Shown here: piece by piece, positions 26,891-34,107 of the stretch
Numbering within the stretch: the stretch's first letter is position 1
How the letters are laid out: every line of letters starts with the position of its first letter
Source of the DNA: Hoylesella shahii DSM 15611 = JCM 12083
Lineage (GTDB): Bacteria; Bacteroidota; Bacteroidia; Bacteroidales; Bacteroidaceae
Reading direction: 5' to 3'
Assembly (NCBI RefSeq): GCF_000613445.1
Contig: NZ_BAIZ01000034.1
Location: forward strand, 1-34,107
Length of the DNA stretch: 34,107 nucleotides
The notes under the pieces: model-generated
Database searches by the model: none
What the model was told of the DNA's origin: nothing
The model's input: the letters and a program-made list of their open reading frames with translations, nothing else
Program-made: the position numbers and the translations under genes

Positions 26891-27530
26891 GTGTTAAATA
26901 CAGTAATATTATTTTACAAAACACACTCCCAACAATCACCCCTTCTAGAGAAAAATCACACAAAAAAGCATGCTTTTTGCCCTATTTTCAGACCTGCGCC
27001 CTTTATTTTTACATCCATTTTGAGCACTAATTCGCCATTTTGCACCTTTTTGCCTTTCTATTTGCGCGCCAACTCACCATTTTTAACCACCCCAAAAACA
27101 ACTTTTAGAAGACAAAAAATACCTTTTTGAATAGTTTTTCAACAAAAAAACTAGTATTTTTTCAGCATTTATAAGGTCAAAAACTTCTTCTTAAGCTGCA
27201 ATATGCACCATTTTGCTTTGCGTTTTGCAGCATTTAGCCTTGCGTTTAGCACGAGTTAGCACTCCATTTAGCACGAGTTAGCACTGCGTTTAGTAGGAGT
27301 TAGCAACGCGTTTTGCTGCATTTTGCAAGCCATTTTGCTACAAATAACCTATTTTCTAGTGAAATATACGGTTTATTTATCTCAAAACACGAATTATCAA
27401 CATTCACCAACGAAGTGTGTTTTTCATCAAACCAAACCTTCGCGAGAATCGATTTTTTGCAGGCGAGCGGATAGTTGTGAGCAAATAACGCACTCATAAT
27501 GTTAAAAAACACACCGAATATTTTACAATA
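26891..27530. repeat. Dispersed ~640-bp intergenic element, copy 2
   Basis: Collinear with 150-790, same orientation, with very few indels over the whole length. It carries the 22-bp array at the same offset. A 70-aa minus-strand frame (27300-27512) exists here, but in copy 1 the corresponding frame contains stops, so it is not a conserved protein. The element follows the DUF4435 gene and precedes the GNAT gene. Confidence 0.85.
27197..27350. repeat. 22-bp tandem array inside element copy 2 (7 units)
   Basis: Units start at 27197 (degenerate), 27219, 27241, 27263, 27285, 27307 and 27329. Several show TTTAGCACGAG in place of the TTTTGTAGGAG of copy 1, so the arrays changed after the copies separated while the 22-base period was kept. 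Confidence 0.8.
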
Positions 27531-27613
27531 AATCCAAAAGTAGTTGTGATAATTTCACCCCGAATAAAGCAAGAATAAAAAGATAAGTCCCACAATCAAA
27601 ACAAAACGAAAAA

Positions 27614-27647
27614 GCCTTAACGCCAAGTGGGAATTAAGCGTTAAGGC
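27614..27647 (-). terminator. Intrinsic terminator of the GNAT gene
   Basis: Perfect 10-base arms GCCTTAACGC and GCGTTAAGGC (27614-27623, 27638-27647) around 14 bases. On the minus strand the stem is followed by five T (27609-27613). Confidence 0.85.
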
Positions 27648-27670
27648 ATAGAATTTCTGTTGGCGAGCAT

Positions 27671-28260
27671 TTACGCATCGTGCTCATCGCCAAACACATA
27701 CTGCAGATGTTTCATGGCATGCCCACCCCATTGGTTATCGCCCACATAACGAAATCCCACATCATGATAAAGCTTTTCGGCCTTGGGGTTTCCTTTATCT
27801 ACTAGCAAACCAACAGCCGGCAAACTCAGTCTGCTGGCACGCAAAATAGTGGCCTTAAGCAATGCCTTGGCAATGCCTTGGCCCGATGATGCGCATCAAC
27901 CGCCAAACTGTCTACATACAATTCGCCTGCAGCAGTTTCGTCGTCCATATCACTGAAATCGCGTCCAAACCACTCTAAACAACTTTGCACAAAGGCAGTG
28001 CGCAGGCGACGAAGCTCAGCACCATCGTAAGATGTGCAAATGCCAATAACCTTACCCGCTGCATCCAAAGCCACAAGCGTGTTGAGATAACTATATTGAC
28101 TATCGGTGCGCCCTACCAAATGGGTCATCAACTGATGAAAACCCATTAACCCATGTGTTTCGCCTGCGAAATAAAGGCAACAATCGTGATTCATTGCCTC
28201 CATGATAAGCCTAGCAATGTCGGCCGCTTGACTCGGTTGAGCCTGCTCTATTGTTAGCAT
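27671..28260 (-). pseudogene. GNAT-family N-acetyltransferase, one frameshift
   Basis: About 196 codons from ATG 28260 (MLTIEQAQPSQAADIARLIM), the usual GNAT opening strand and helix. The longer reading from 28335 adds 25 residues without family character. Strand 4 is GELYVDSLAVD and strand 5 LPAVGLLVDKGNPKAEKLYHDVGFRYVGD. The acetyl-CoA loop is broken by a frameshift at 27882-27884: adding one G to GGG on the minus strand turns HHRAKALP into HHRGQGIAKALLKA. That restores the RGxGIA phosphate-binding motif exactly, so a single missing base is clear. The substrate is unknown. An intrinsic terminator follows the stop codon. Confidence 0.88.
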
Positions 28261-28397
28261 AAAACAATCATCTGCTATGTGTTTGAAAATAATTGGTTGG
28301 TAAAGCTTGCCTAATGAGCTTTGCCAGAAATACAAATCTAGTCAAAGCCGTGCAGCCTTACCAACCAACACTTATGTTATTATAGACTAAACGTCCA

Positions 28398-29753
28398 TTA
28401 GCTGAAGAACAGCATGCGCTCTACCCAATAAGTTAGGATACCAGCAACATAACCCACGAAGGCCACCCACGTGATACGTTTCATGTACCAGCCAAAGGTT
28501 ATCTTCTCCAAGCCCATCACCACAACGCCTGCTGCACTACCAATGATAAGCATTGAACCTCCAACACCAGCACAATAGGCCAAGAGTTGCCAGAAAATTC
28601 CATCAACAGCCATATCGCCAGTGGGCGCAATGGGATACATACCCATACATCCAGCAACAAGCGGAACATTATCTACGATACTTGAAAGCACACCGATAAT
28701 ACCCGTAACTAGGTAATGGTTGCCATCGCTGATGCTTTCCAACCCACGACCCATAGCCGTAAGCACACCAATTTCTGACAAGCAAGCCACAGCCATCAAT
28801 ATACCCAGGAAGAAAAGGATGGTACCCATATCAATTTTACGCAGCAAGGCAATAACGCGAGCCGACATAGAATCTTCGCCCAAGTTCGTTCCACGATAGA
28901 AAATCTCAGTGGCAGTCCACAAAACGCCCAACACAAGCAAGATACCCATGTAAGGAGGCAGGTCGGTGAGATAACGGAAGATGGGTACAAACATCAATCC
29001 GCCTACACCAAGAAAGAAAATGATGCGACGTTGCGAACGAGTAAAGACCAGTGCGCTGTCTTCGGCCGATATAACCTTTGTTGGCAAATTGCCCTTCAAC
29101 ATATATTGCATGATGAAAGCTGGAACAAGCATAGACACCAGCGAAGGAACAAAAATCTCACTGAGAACACCAGCCGTGGTGATAGAACCAGCAATCCAAA
29201 GCATAATGGTGGTTACATCGCCAATGGGCGAGAATGCACCACCCGAGTTGGCCGAGATAACCACAAGAGCAGCATAAACCAGTCGGTCGTTTTTATCAGC
29301 CACGAGTTTTCTCAACACCATAATCATCACAATACTCGTGGTGAGGTTGTCGAGGATGGCCGAAAGGAAGAATGTCATAAAGGCAATACGCCACAACAAT
29401 CCGCGTTTGCTTTGTGTTTTCAAGGCATCGCGCACAAAGTTGAAGCCACCATTGGTGTCTACAATCTCAACAATGGTCATCGCGCCCATGAGGAAGAAGA
29501 GCGTTTCGGCCGTTTCACCCAAATGTTCTTTCAAGCTTTCGCCCACATGTGTCACAATTCCAGCAGCATTACCTGCCAGTTCGGGGATGAAGGGCACAAT
29601 ATAATCTGCTGGATTAATCATAAAGAGCGTCCAGCAAGCCACACACATCAAGAGCGCCACTGGCGCCTTGTTCACCTTCGTCAAGCTTTCGAGAGCAATA
29701 CAAAGATAACCCATAACGAAAACAATGACGATTGCCATAGTTAATGAAGTCAT
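28398..29753 (-). CDS. nhaD: NhaD-type Na+/H+ antiporter
   Basis: 451-aa inner-membrane antiporter of the NhaD family with about 12 helices. It exports Na+ or Li+ in exchange for protons. Recognisable parts are FFLMGAMTIVEIVDTNGGF, SAILDNLTTSIVMIMVLRKL (the conserved DNLT ion-site region), ISANSGGAFSPIGDVTTIMLW, and the second-half repeat SSIVDNVPLVAGCMGM with VGGSMLIIGSAAG. Complete, with no frameshift. A -7 element TAACTTTG lies on the minus strand at 29792-29799. The gene is divergent from the malolactic/malic enzyme gene. Confidence 0.95.
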   Translation of the reverse strand: MTSLTMAIVIVFVMGYLCIALESLTKVNKAPVALLMCVACWTLFMINPADYIVPFIPELAGNAAGIVTHVGESLKEHLGETAETLFFLMGAMTIVEIVDTNGGFNFVRDALKTQSKRGLLWRIAFMTFFLSAILDNLTTSIVMIMVLRKLVADKNDRLVYAALVVISANSGGAFSPIGDVTTIMLWIAGSITTAGVLSEIFVPSLVSMLVPAFIMQYMLKGNLPTKVISAEDSALVFTRSQRRIIFFLGVGGLMFVPIFRYLTDLPPYMGILLVLGVLWTATEIFYRGTNLGEDSMSARVIALLRKIDMGTILFFLGILMAVACLSEIGVLTAMGRGLESISDGNHYLVTGIIGVLSSIVDNVPLVAGCMGMYPIAPTGDMAVDGIFWQLLAYCAGVGGSMLIIGSAAGVVVMGLEKITFGWYMKRITWVAFVGYVAGILTYWVERMLFFS

Positions 29754-29791
29754 TTTCCCTATTTTGTTTTTAGTTATAACAATTTGAGTTG

Positions 29792-29799
29792 CAAAGTTA
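29792..29799 (-). promoter_or_regulatory. -7 element of nhaD
   Basis: TAACTTTG on the minus strand, 38 bases before the start codon. The -33 region is not well matched. Confidence 0.5.
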
Positions 29800-29889
29800 G
29801 TAATTATATTGATAATAAAAAATGTACACCACTTTTTGTAGCATTTATTTCAAAGAAAGTGAGAAAATCGGATGCGCTCGCAAAATTAA

Positions 29890-29934
29890 ATATTGCAAAA
29901 GCAATATCCACATTGCAAATTATCACTATATTTG
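29890..29934 (+). promoter_or_regulatory. Dyad and -7 element upstream of the malolactic/malic enzyme gene
   Basis: The dyad ATATTGC-AAAA-GCAATAT (29890-29907) ends 19 bases before TATATTTG (29927-29934). It occupies the -33 position of this promoter, a suitable site for a regulator. The leader is about 235 bases. Confidence 0.4.
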
Positions 29935-30170
29935 CAACTATGTTTCGGTTCACATGCCACAACTAACAACAGGACTTATAGTATCCTCAATACACATTCG
30001 CTCTAAAACTAAGAATCAGTTTCAATAATCAGCAATACAAAAAGCTTGCAATAAAGAGATGAGAGTTAAAAGAATAGATGCAGTATAAAGTCATCAATGC
30101 TATATAGTGATAATTGTTATTAGCAGTACGTGTACCCACACTTTATTAACAACTTAACAAACAAAGTTTT

Positions 30171-31802
30171 ATGAAGACAGCCCAAGAAATTCTGAACAAC
30201 CCTTTTATGAACAAAGGTACAGCGTTCACTATGGAAGAACGCAAGGCATTAAACCTCATTGGGGCACTTCCTCCAACCGTGCAAACCCTAGAAGAACAAG
30301 TAGAACGCACGTATAAGCAATTCTGCAAAAAAGCAAACAACCAGGAAAAGCGCATCTACTTGATGACACTTTTCAACACCAACCGCATTCTTTTCTACGC
30401 CCTAATGGCTCAACATGTGGTTGAATTCATGCCCATCGTCTACGATCCCGTTGTGGCAGATGCCATTCGCCAATACGACGAACTATTCATGAAACCACAA
30501 GATGCAGGCTTTTTGTCTATAGACCATCCTGAAGATATCGAGACATCCCTAATAAATGCTGCTGGTGGGCGCGACATCCGATTAATAGTGGTTACAGATG
30601 CCGAAGCAATCTTAGGTATTGGAGACTGGGGTGTAAATGGCGTTGCCATATCTATAGGCAAACTAATGGTATACACGGCCGCCGCTGGTATTAACCCAGA
30701 CAACGTGCTGCCATTGGTTCTCGATGTTGGAACAAATAACAAACAACTGCTGGACAACCCACTCTACCTTGGCAATAGGCACGAGCGCGTTAGAGGACAA
30801 GCCTATTACGACTTCGTTGACAAATTCGTAACAACAGCCGAAAAACTATTCCCACACCTATACTTACACTGGGAAGACTTTGGCCGACCTAACGCTGCAG
30901 CCATACTAAAGAAGTATCAAGAAAAGATTACCACCTTTAACGACGACATTCAAGGGACGGGCATTGTGGCATTAGCTGGTATATTAGGTGCTCTGAACAT
31001 CTCTAAGGAGAAATATACTGACCAAAAAGTAATGATATTCGGAGCTGGGACTGCTGGGGCTGGCATTGCTCATCAAATCTTCGAAGAATTTATGCAACAA
31101 GGCCTTTCGGAAGAAGAAGCTCGTAAACATATCTACCTAGTAGACAAACAAGGTTTGCTATTTGAAGATACAAACGACTTAACAGAGGCTCAGAAACCTT
31201 TCGTAAGACAACGCTCTGAATTTGAAAACAGCGCATCGCTTGCAACTCTTTACAACGCTGTTAAGGCCATTCATCCATCAGTTCTCATCGGAACATCTAC
31301 CCAACCAGGAAAATTCAGTGAGGAGGTGGTAAAAGAAATGGCAACGGCAGTAAAACGGCCCATCATATTTCCACTGTCTAACCCCACCGAACTAGCTGAA
31401 GCTAAAGCCGAAGATCTTATACGATGGACTGACGGACATGCGCTTGTTGCTACTGGTATACCAAGCGCACCAGTTGAATATAAGGGCGTAACCTACAATA
31501 TCGGACAAGCCAACAATGCACTAATGTACCCAGGACTAGGACTAGGCGTTATCGCTTCAACAGCTAAAGTGGTGAACCAGACACTGCTTTCGGCAGCGGC
31601 TCACGCCTTGGGTGGCATTGTAAACTCCGACCAACCTGGAGCTGCTGTACTTCCACCTGTAGATAAACTAACAGAATTTTCGGAGCACCTAGCTATCGTT
31701 GTGGCTCAAAACGCCATACAGCAAGGCATCACGAAAAAGAAAATAAACAACGCACAAGAGGCCGTAAGGCAAATGAAATGGTTGCCTAAATACACCGAAT
31801 AA
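30171..31802 (+). CDS. Malolactic enzyme / NAD-dependent malic enzyme
   Basis: 543-aa cytoplasmic enzyme of the malic enzyme family, large single-domain form. N-terminal [19 protein letters not shown], then [23 protein letters not shown], and the metal/substrate region [13 protein letters not shown]. The nucleotide-binding loop is [11 protein letters not shown], and the C-terminus has [16 protein letters not shown]. From memory of Lactococcus MleS, the similarity runs from the first residues to the end. That favours a malolactic enzyme (L-malate to L-lactate and CO2, NAD+ bound) over a malic enzyme (to pyruvate). Sequence alone does not fully separate these. Bacteroidetes usually carry a ~760-aa malic enzyme fused to a phosphotransacetylase domain, so this form may be acquired. 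A strong terminator follows. Confidence 0.88.
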   Translation: MKTAQEILNNPFMNKGTAFTMEERKALNLIGALPPTVQTLEEQVERTYKQFCKKANNQEKRIYLMTLFNTNRILFYALMAQHVVEFMPIVYDPVVADAIRQYDELFMKPQDAGFLSIDHPEDIETSLINAAGGRDIRLIVVTDAEAILGIGDWGVNGVAISIGKLMVYTAAAGINPDNVLPLVLDVGTNNKQLLDNPLYLGNRHERVRGQAYYDFVDKFVTTAEKLFPHLYLHWEDFGRPNAAAILKKYQEKITTFNDDIQGTGIVALAGILGALNISKEKYTDQKVMIFGAGTAGAGIAHQIFEEFMQQGLSEEEARKHIYLVDKQGLLFEDTNDLTEAQKPFVRQRSEFENSASLATLYNAVKAIHPSVLIGTSTQPGKFSEEVVKEMATAVKRPIIFPLSNPTELAEAKAEDLIRWTDGHALVATGIPSAPVEYKGVTYNIGQANNALMYPGLGLGVIASTAKVVNQTLLSAAAHALGGIVNSDQPGAAVLPPVDKLTEFSEHLAIVVAQNAIQQGITKKKINNAQEAVRQMKWLPKYTE

Positions 31803-31825
31803 CACAGAAACCGCAGACTAAACCA

Positions 31826-31864
31826 ACCCGTCTTGACTACACTATGCTGTCAAGACGGGTTTTT
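31826..31864 (+). terminator. Intrinsic terminator of the malolactic/malic enzyme gene
   Basis: Perfect 12-base arms ACCCGTCTTGAC (31826-31837) and its complement (31849-31860) around 11 bases, followed by a T run to 31864. Confidence 0.9.
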
Positions 31865-31889
31865 GCATATAAAAACGACAAGACAGAAT

Positions 31890-31948
31890 GACAAAATGTC
31901 GCATTAGTGACAGAGAATTGTCTTTTTGTCGCTGTGGCATAGGCTTTG
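31890..31948 (+). promoter_or_regulatory. dnaK promoter with GACA/TGTC dyads
   Basis: Two dyads, GACA-N3-TGTC (31890-31900) and GACA-N6-TGTC (31909-31922). A further TGTC lies at 31927 and GACA at 31877 and 31882. A candidate promoter reads ATTG (31917-31920), 19 bases, then TAGGCTTTG (31940-31948), one base longer than the usual -7 element. The second dyad covers the -33 element, as an operator might. No CIRCE element is present. Confidence 0.45.
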
Positions 31949-32090
31949 TTAATAAGTAAGCGAGTTGGGCAAGCAAAAACAAACACTGCAAACCCGACAC
32001 AACTTATTATATATAGGAAACAGGCAAACCACAAAAGGGATGCCGCAAACAACATAACATCGAATAAAAATAATAAAACAAAATATTCTT

Positions 32091-34007
32091 ATGGGAAAAA
32101 TTATTGGAATAGACTTAGGAACAACTAACAGCTGCGTTGCCGTTTTTGAAGGCAACGAGCCAGTAGTAATCGCAAATAGCGAAGGCAAACGCACCACGCC
32201 TTCTGTGGTGGGTTTCGTTAAAGACGGCGAACGCAAGGTGGGCGACCCCGCCAAACGTCAGGCCATCACCAACCCCAAGAACACCGTTTACTCGATTAAA
32301 CGTTTTATGGGAGAGACCTACGAGCAGAGTCGCAAAGAGGCTGAGGCCATGCCTTACACCGTTGTAAACGAAAACGGACTGCCTCGTGTGGACATCGAAG
32401 GCCGCAAATACACGCCGCAAGAAATATCGGCGATGATACTTCAAAAGATGAAGAAAACCGCCGAAGACTACCTCGGACAGGAAGTAACCGATGCCGTTAT
32501 TACGGTTCCTGCATACTTCTCCGACTCACAACGTCAAGCAACCAAAGAAGCCGGACAAATCGCAGGCCTTAACGTACAACGTATCGTTAACGAGCCAACA
32601 GCTGCCGCTCTGGCCTACGGTGTAGACAAGGGCAACAAGGACATGAAGATTGCCGTGTTCGACCTTGGTGGCGGTACGTTCGATATCTCCATCCTCGAAT
32701 TTGGTGGTGGCGTATTCGAAGTGCTTTCTACCAATGGCGATACCCACTTGGGCGGCGACGACTTCGACCAAGTGATAATCAAATGGCTGGCCGATGGCTT
32801 TAAGGCCGACGAGGGAATCGACCTAACGAAAGACCCCATGGCCATGCAACGTCTGAAAGAGGCTGCCGAAAAAGCTAAGATTGAGCTGTCGAGCACCACT
32901 TCAACCGAAATCAACCTGCCATACATATCGGCAGAGGGTGGCGTGCCCAAGCACTTGGTGAAGACCTTGACGCGTGCTCAGTTCGAGCAATTGGCACACA
33001 ACTTGATACAGGCTTGTCTCGTACCATGCCAAAACGCCATAAAGGATGCCAAGCTGTCTACCTCGGATATCGACGAAGTTATCCTCGTAGGAGGTTCGAG
33101 CCGCATCCCCGCCGTGCAGACATTGGTGAAGAACTACTTCGGCAAAGAGCCTTCGAAGGGTGTTAACCCCGACGAAGTGGTAGCCGTGGGTGCAGCCATT
33201 CAGGGTGCTATCCTCAACAAGGAGAGCGGTGTGGGCGACATCGTATTGCTCGACGTTACACCTCTGACGCTGGGTATCGAGACAATGGGTGGCGTAATGA
33301 CCAAGCTTATCGACGCCAACACCACCATTCCGCACAAGAAGAGCGAAACGTTCTCTACAGCAGTAGACAACCAAACGGCTGTTACCATCCACGTTTTGCA
33401 GGGCGAACGTCCTATGGCTTCGCAGAACAAGAGCATCGGACAGTTCAACCTCGAAGGCATCGCACCCGCTCGTCGCGGTGTTCCACAGATTGAAGTAACA
33501 TTCGACATCGATGCCAACGGTATTCTTAACGTGTCGGCCAAAGATAAAGCCACAGGTAAGGAACAAAAAATACGTATCGAGGCTAGCAGCGGATTGAGCA
33601 AAGAAGAGATTGAGCGCATGAAAGCCGAAGCTGAACAAAACGCTGCAGCCGATAAGGCCGAACGTGAGAAGATAGATAAGCTGAACCAAGCCGACTCGAT
33701 GATATTTACCACCGAAAACTTCTTGAAAGATAACGGTGATAAAATCCCTGCCGACCAAAAGCCGGGCATCGAAAGCGCACTGCAACAGCTTAAAGATGCT
33801 CACAAGGCTGCCGATGTTGTCGCAATAGACGCAGCCATCAACAACCTTAACAGCGTGATGCAAGCTGCTAGCGCACAAATGTACCAAGGTGCAGGCGGTG
33901 CTCAACCCGACCCCAACGCAGGTTTCCAAGGCGCAGGCGATGAGCAAGCACAAGGCGGTAGCACTGGTGACAACGTGCAAGACGCAGATTTTGAGGAAGT
34001 GAAGTAA
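32091..34007 (+). CDS. dnaK: Molecular chaperone DnaK (Hsp70)
   Basis: 638-aa cytoplasmic Hsp70 chaperone. It folds and rescues proteins in ATP-driven cycles with DnaJ and GrpE, neither of which is in the window. The nucleotide-binding domain starts [17 protein letters not shown], with [16 protein letters not shown] and [11 protein letters not shown] further on. The linker [15 protein letters not shown] follows, then the substrate-binding domain. The C-terminal tail is Gly/Gln-rich and ends DADFEEVK, the usual EEVK-type end. Complete and of normal length. Upstream lie a candidate promoter and GACA/TGTC dyads; a terminator follows at 34030-34065. The higher G+C of its codons compared with the preceding enzyme gene fits a highly expressed gene. 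Confidence 0.98.
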   Translation: MGKIIGIDLGTTNSCVAVFEGNEPVVIANSEGKRTTPSVVGFVKDGERKVGDPAKRQAITNPKNTVYSIKRFMGETYEQSRKEAEAMPYTVVNENGLPRVDIEGRKYTPQEISAMILQKMKKTAEDYLGQEVTDAVITVPAYFSDSQRQATKEAGQIAGLNVQRIVNEPTAAALAYGVDKGNKDMKIAVFDLGGGTFDISILEFGGGVFEVLSTNGDTHLGGDDFDQVIIKWLADGFKADEGIDLTKDPMAMQRLKEAAEKAKIELSSTTSTEINLPYISAEGGVPKHLVKTLTRAQFEQLAHNLIQACLVPCQNAIKDAKLSTSDIDEVILVGGSSRIPAVQTLVKNYFGKEPSKGVNPDEVVAVGAAIQGAILNKESGVGDIVLLDVTPLTLGIETMGGVMTKLIDANTTIPHKKSETFSTAVDNQTAVTIHVLQGERPMASQNKSIGQFNLEGIAPARRGVPQIEVTFDIDANGILNVSAKDKATGKEQKIRIEASSGLSKEEIERMKAEAEQNAAADKAEREKIDKLNQADSMIFTTENFLKDNGDKIPADQKPGIESALQQLKDAHKAADVVAIDAAINNLNSVMQAASAQMYQGAGGAQPDPNAGFQGAGDEQAQGGSTGDNVQDADFEEVK

Positions 34008-34029
34008 AGAAGTCACAACAAATAACATA

Positions 34030-34065
34030 AAGAGGAAGTGCCAATATAGGTACTTCCTCTTTTTC
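34030..34065 (+). terminator. Intrinsic terminator of dnaK
   Basis: AAGAGGAAGT (34030-34039) pairs with ACTTCCTCTT (34052-34061). A G-U and two C-G pairs continue the stem to a six-base loop AATATA, for about 13 pairs in all. T-rich DNA follows. Confidence 0.9.
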
Positions 34066-34107
34066 TTTGCACAAAACATTTCTTTCTTAACCTCTTACTC
34101 AAAAATA

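Larger units (their letters stand above)
29754..30170. other. Divergent regulatory region nhaD / malolactic enzyme
   Basis: 417 AT-rich bases without a gene. It contains the nhaD -7 element (29792-29799), a perfect 7-base dyad ATATTGC-AAAA-GCAATAT (29890-29907), and a plus-strand TATATTTG (29927-29934). The last would leave a long leader of about 235 bases before the enzyme gene. Confidence 0.55.

Noticed and set aside
27263..27306. TTAGCACTC-like sequences as CIRCE (HrcA) operators
   Set aside because: Only the half-site appears; the inverted GAGTGCTAA is absent, and the sites are part of the 22-bp array far from heat-shock genes.
27300..27512. 70-aa minus-strand ORF in element copy 2
   Set aside because: The homologous frame in copy 1 has stop codons, so the similarity is at DNA level only.
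29031..29744. 237-aa ORF antisense to nhaD
   Set aside because: His/Asn-rich shadow of a membrane protein gene; no start signals or family resemblance.
32901..34079. 392-aa ORF antisense to dnaK
   Set aside because: It is the mirror of dnaK codon usage, Cys/His/Leu-rich without domain character, and crosses the dnaK terminator.

Overview
The window looks like a chromosomal segment from a member of the Bacteroidota, most probably a Prevotella-like species. The evidence is as follows. Promoters fit the Bacteroidetes TTTG-N19/20-TAnnTTTG pattern in several places, and start codons lack strong Shine-Dalgarno sites. Family content is typical: DUF5689 and DUF6359 lipoproteins, DUF3822 next to rsmD, a type B L31 protein, NhaD, and a MFS/AGE-type sialic acid cluster. 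The genus is an inference; no rRNA is present.

Layout. Positions 1-1282 carry no gene but hold copy 1 of a ~640-bp intergenic element. On the minus strand follow a secreted DNA/RNA endonuclease lipoprotein (1283-2179), ribosomal protein L31 (2385-2636), and a run of a TonB-dependent receptor, a DUF5689 lipoprotein and a DUF6359 OB-fold lipoprotein (7933 down to 2907). These could together form a surface system for binding, cutting and importing nucleic acid. Positions 13984 to 8304 (minus) form a sialic acid operon: NanM mutarotase, NanT transporter, NanA lyase, AGE-type ManNAc epimerase, and a creatininase-family hydrolase that is not a standard member. Then come a DUF308 membrane protein, a histidine phosphatase, a RecD-like helicase, the DUF3822-rsmD pair with a tiny membrane ORF in front, a secreted C1 peptidase, cysteine synthase, an ADP-ribosylglycohydrolase and an EamA transporter. 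Positions 24562-26704 hold an AAA ATPase and a DUF4435/TOPRIM-like protein, a pairing like the PARIS anti-phage system. Copy 2 of the ~640-bp element lies immediately beyond. The window ends with a GNAT acetyltransferase, NhaD, a malolactic/malic enzyme and dnaK.

Two properties run across the window. First, six genes (TonB receptor, NanT, NanM, CysK, DUF4435 protein, GNAT) are interrupted by nine frameshifts. Eight of the nine are repaired by adding a single base, often inside a 3-4 base homopolymer. That pattern suggests base-calling error more than true gene decay, but it cannot be settled from sequence alone. Second, the intergenic DNA is rich in repeats: two collinear copies of the ~640-bp element with an embedded 22-bp tandem array, at least five arrays with an 8-bp period, and a triplet of perfect palindromes.

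The best candidates for something undescribed are the 640-bp element, the TonB/OB-fold/nuclease locus, the PARIS-like pair and the creatininase-family member of the sialic acid operon.
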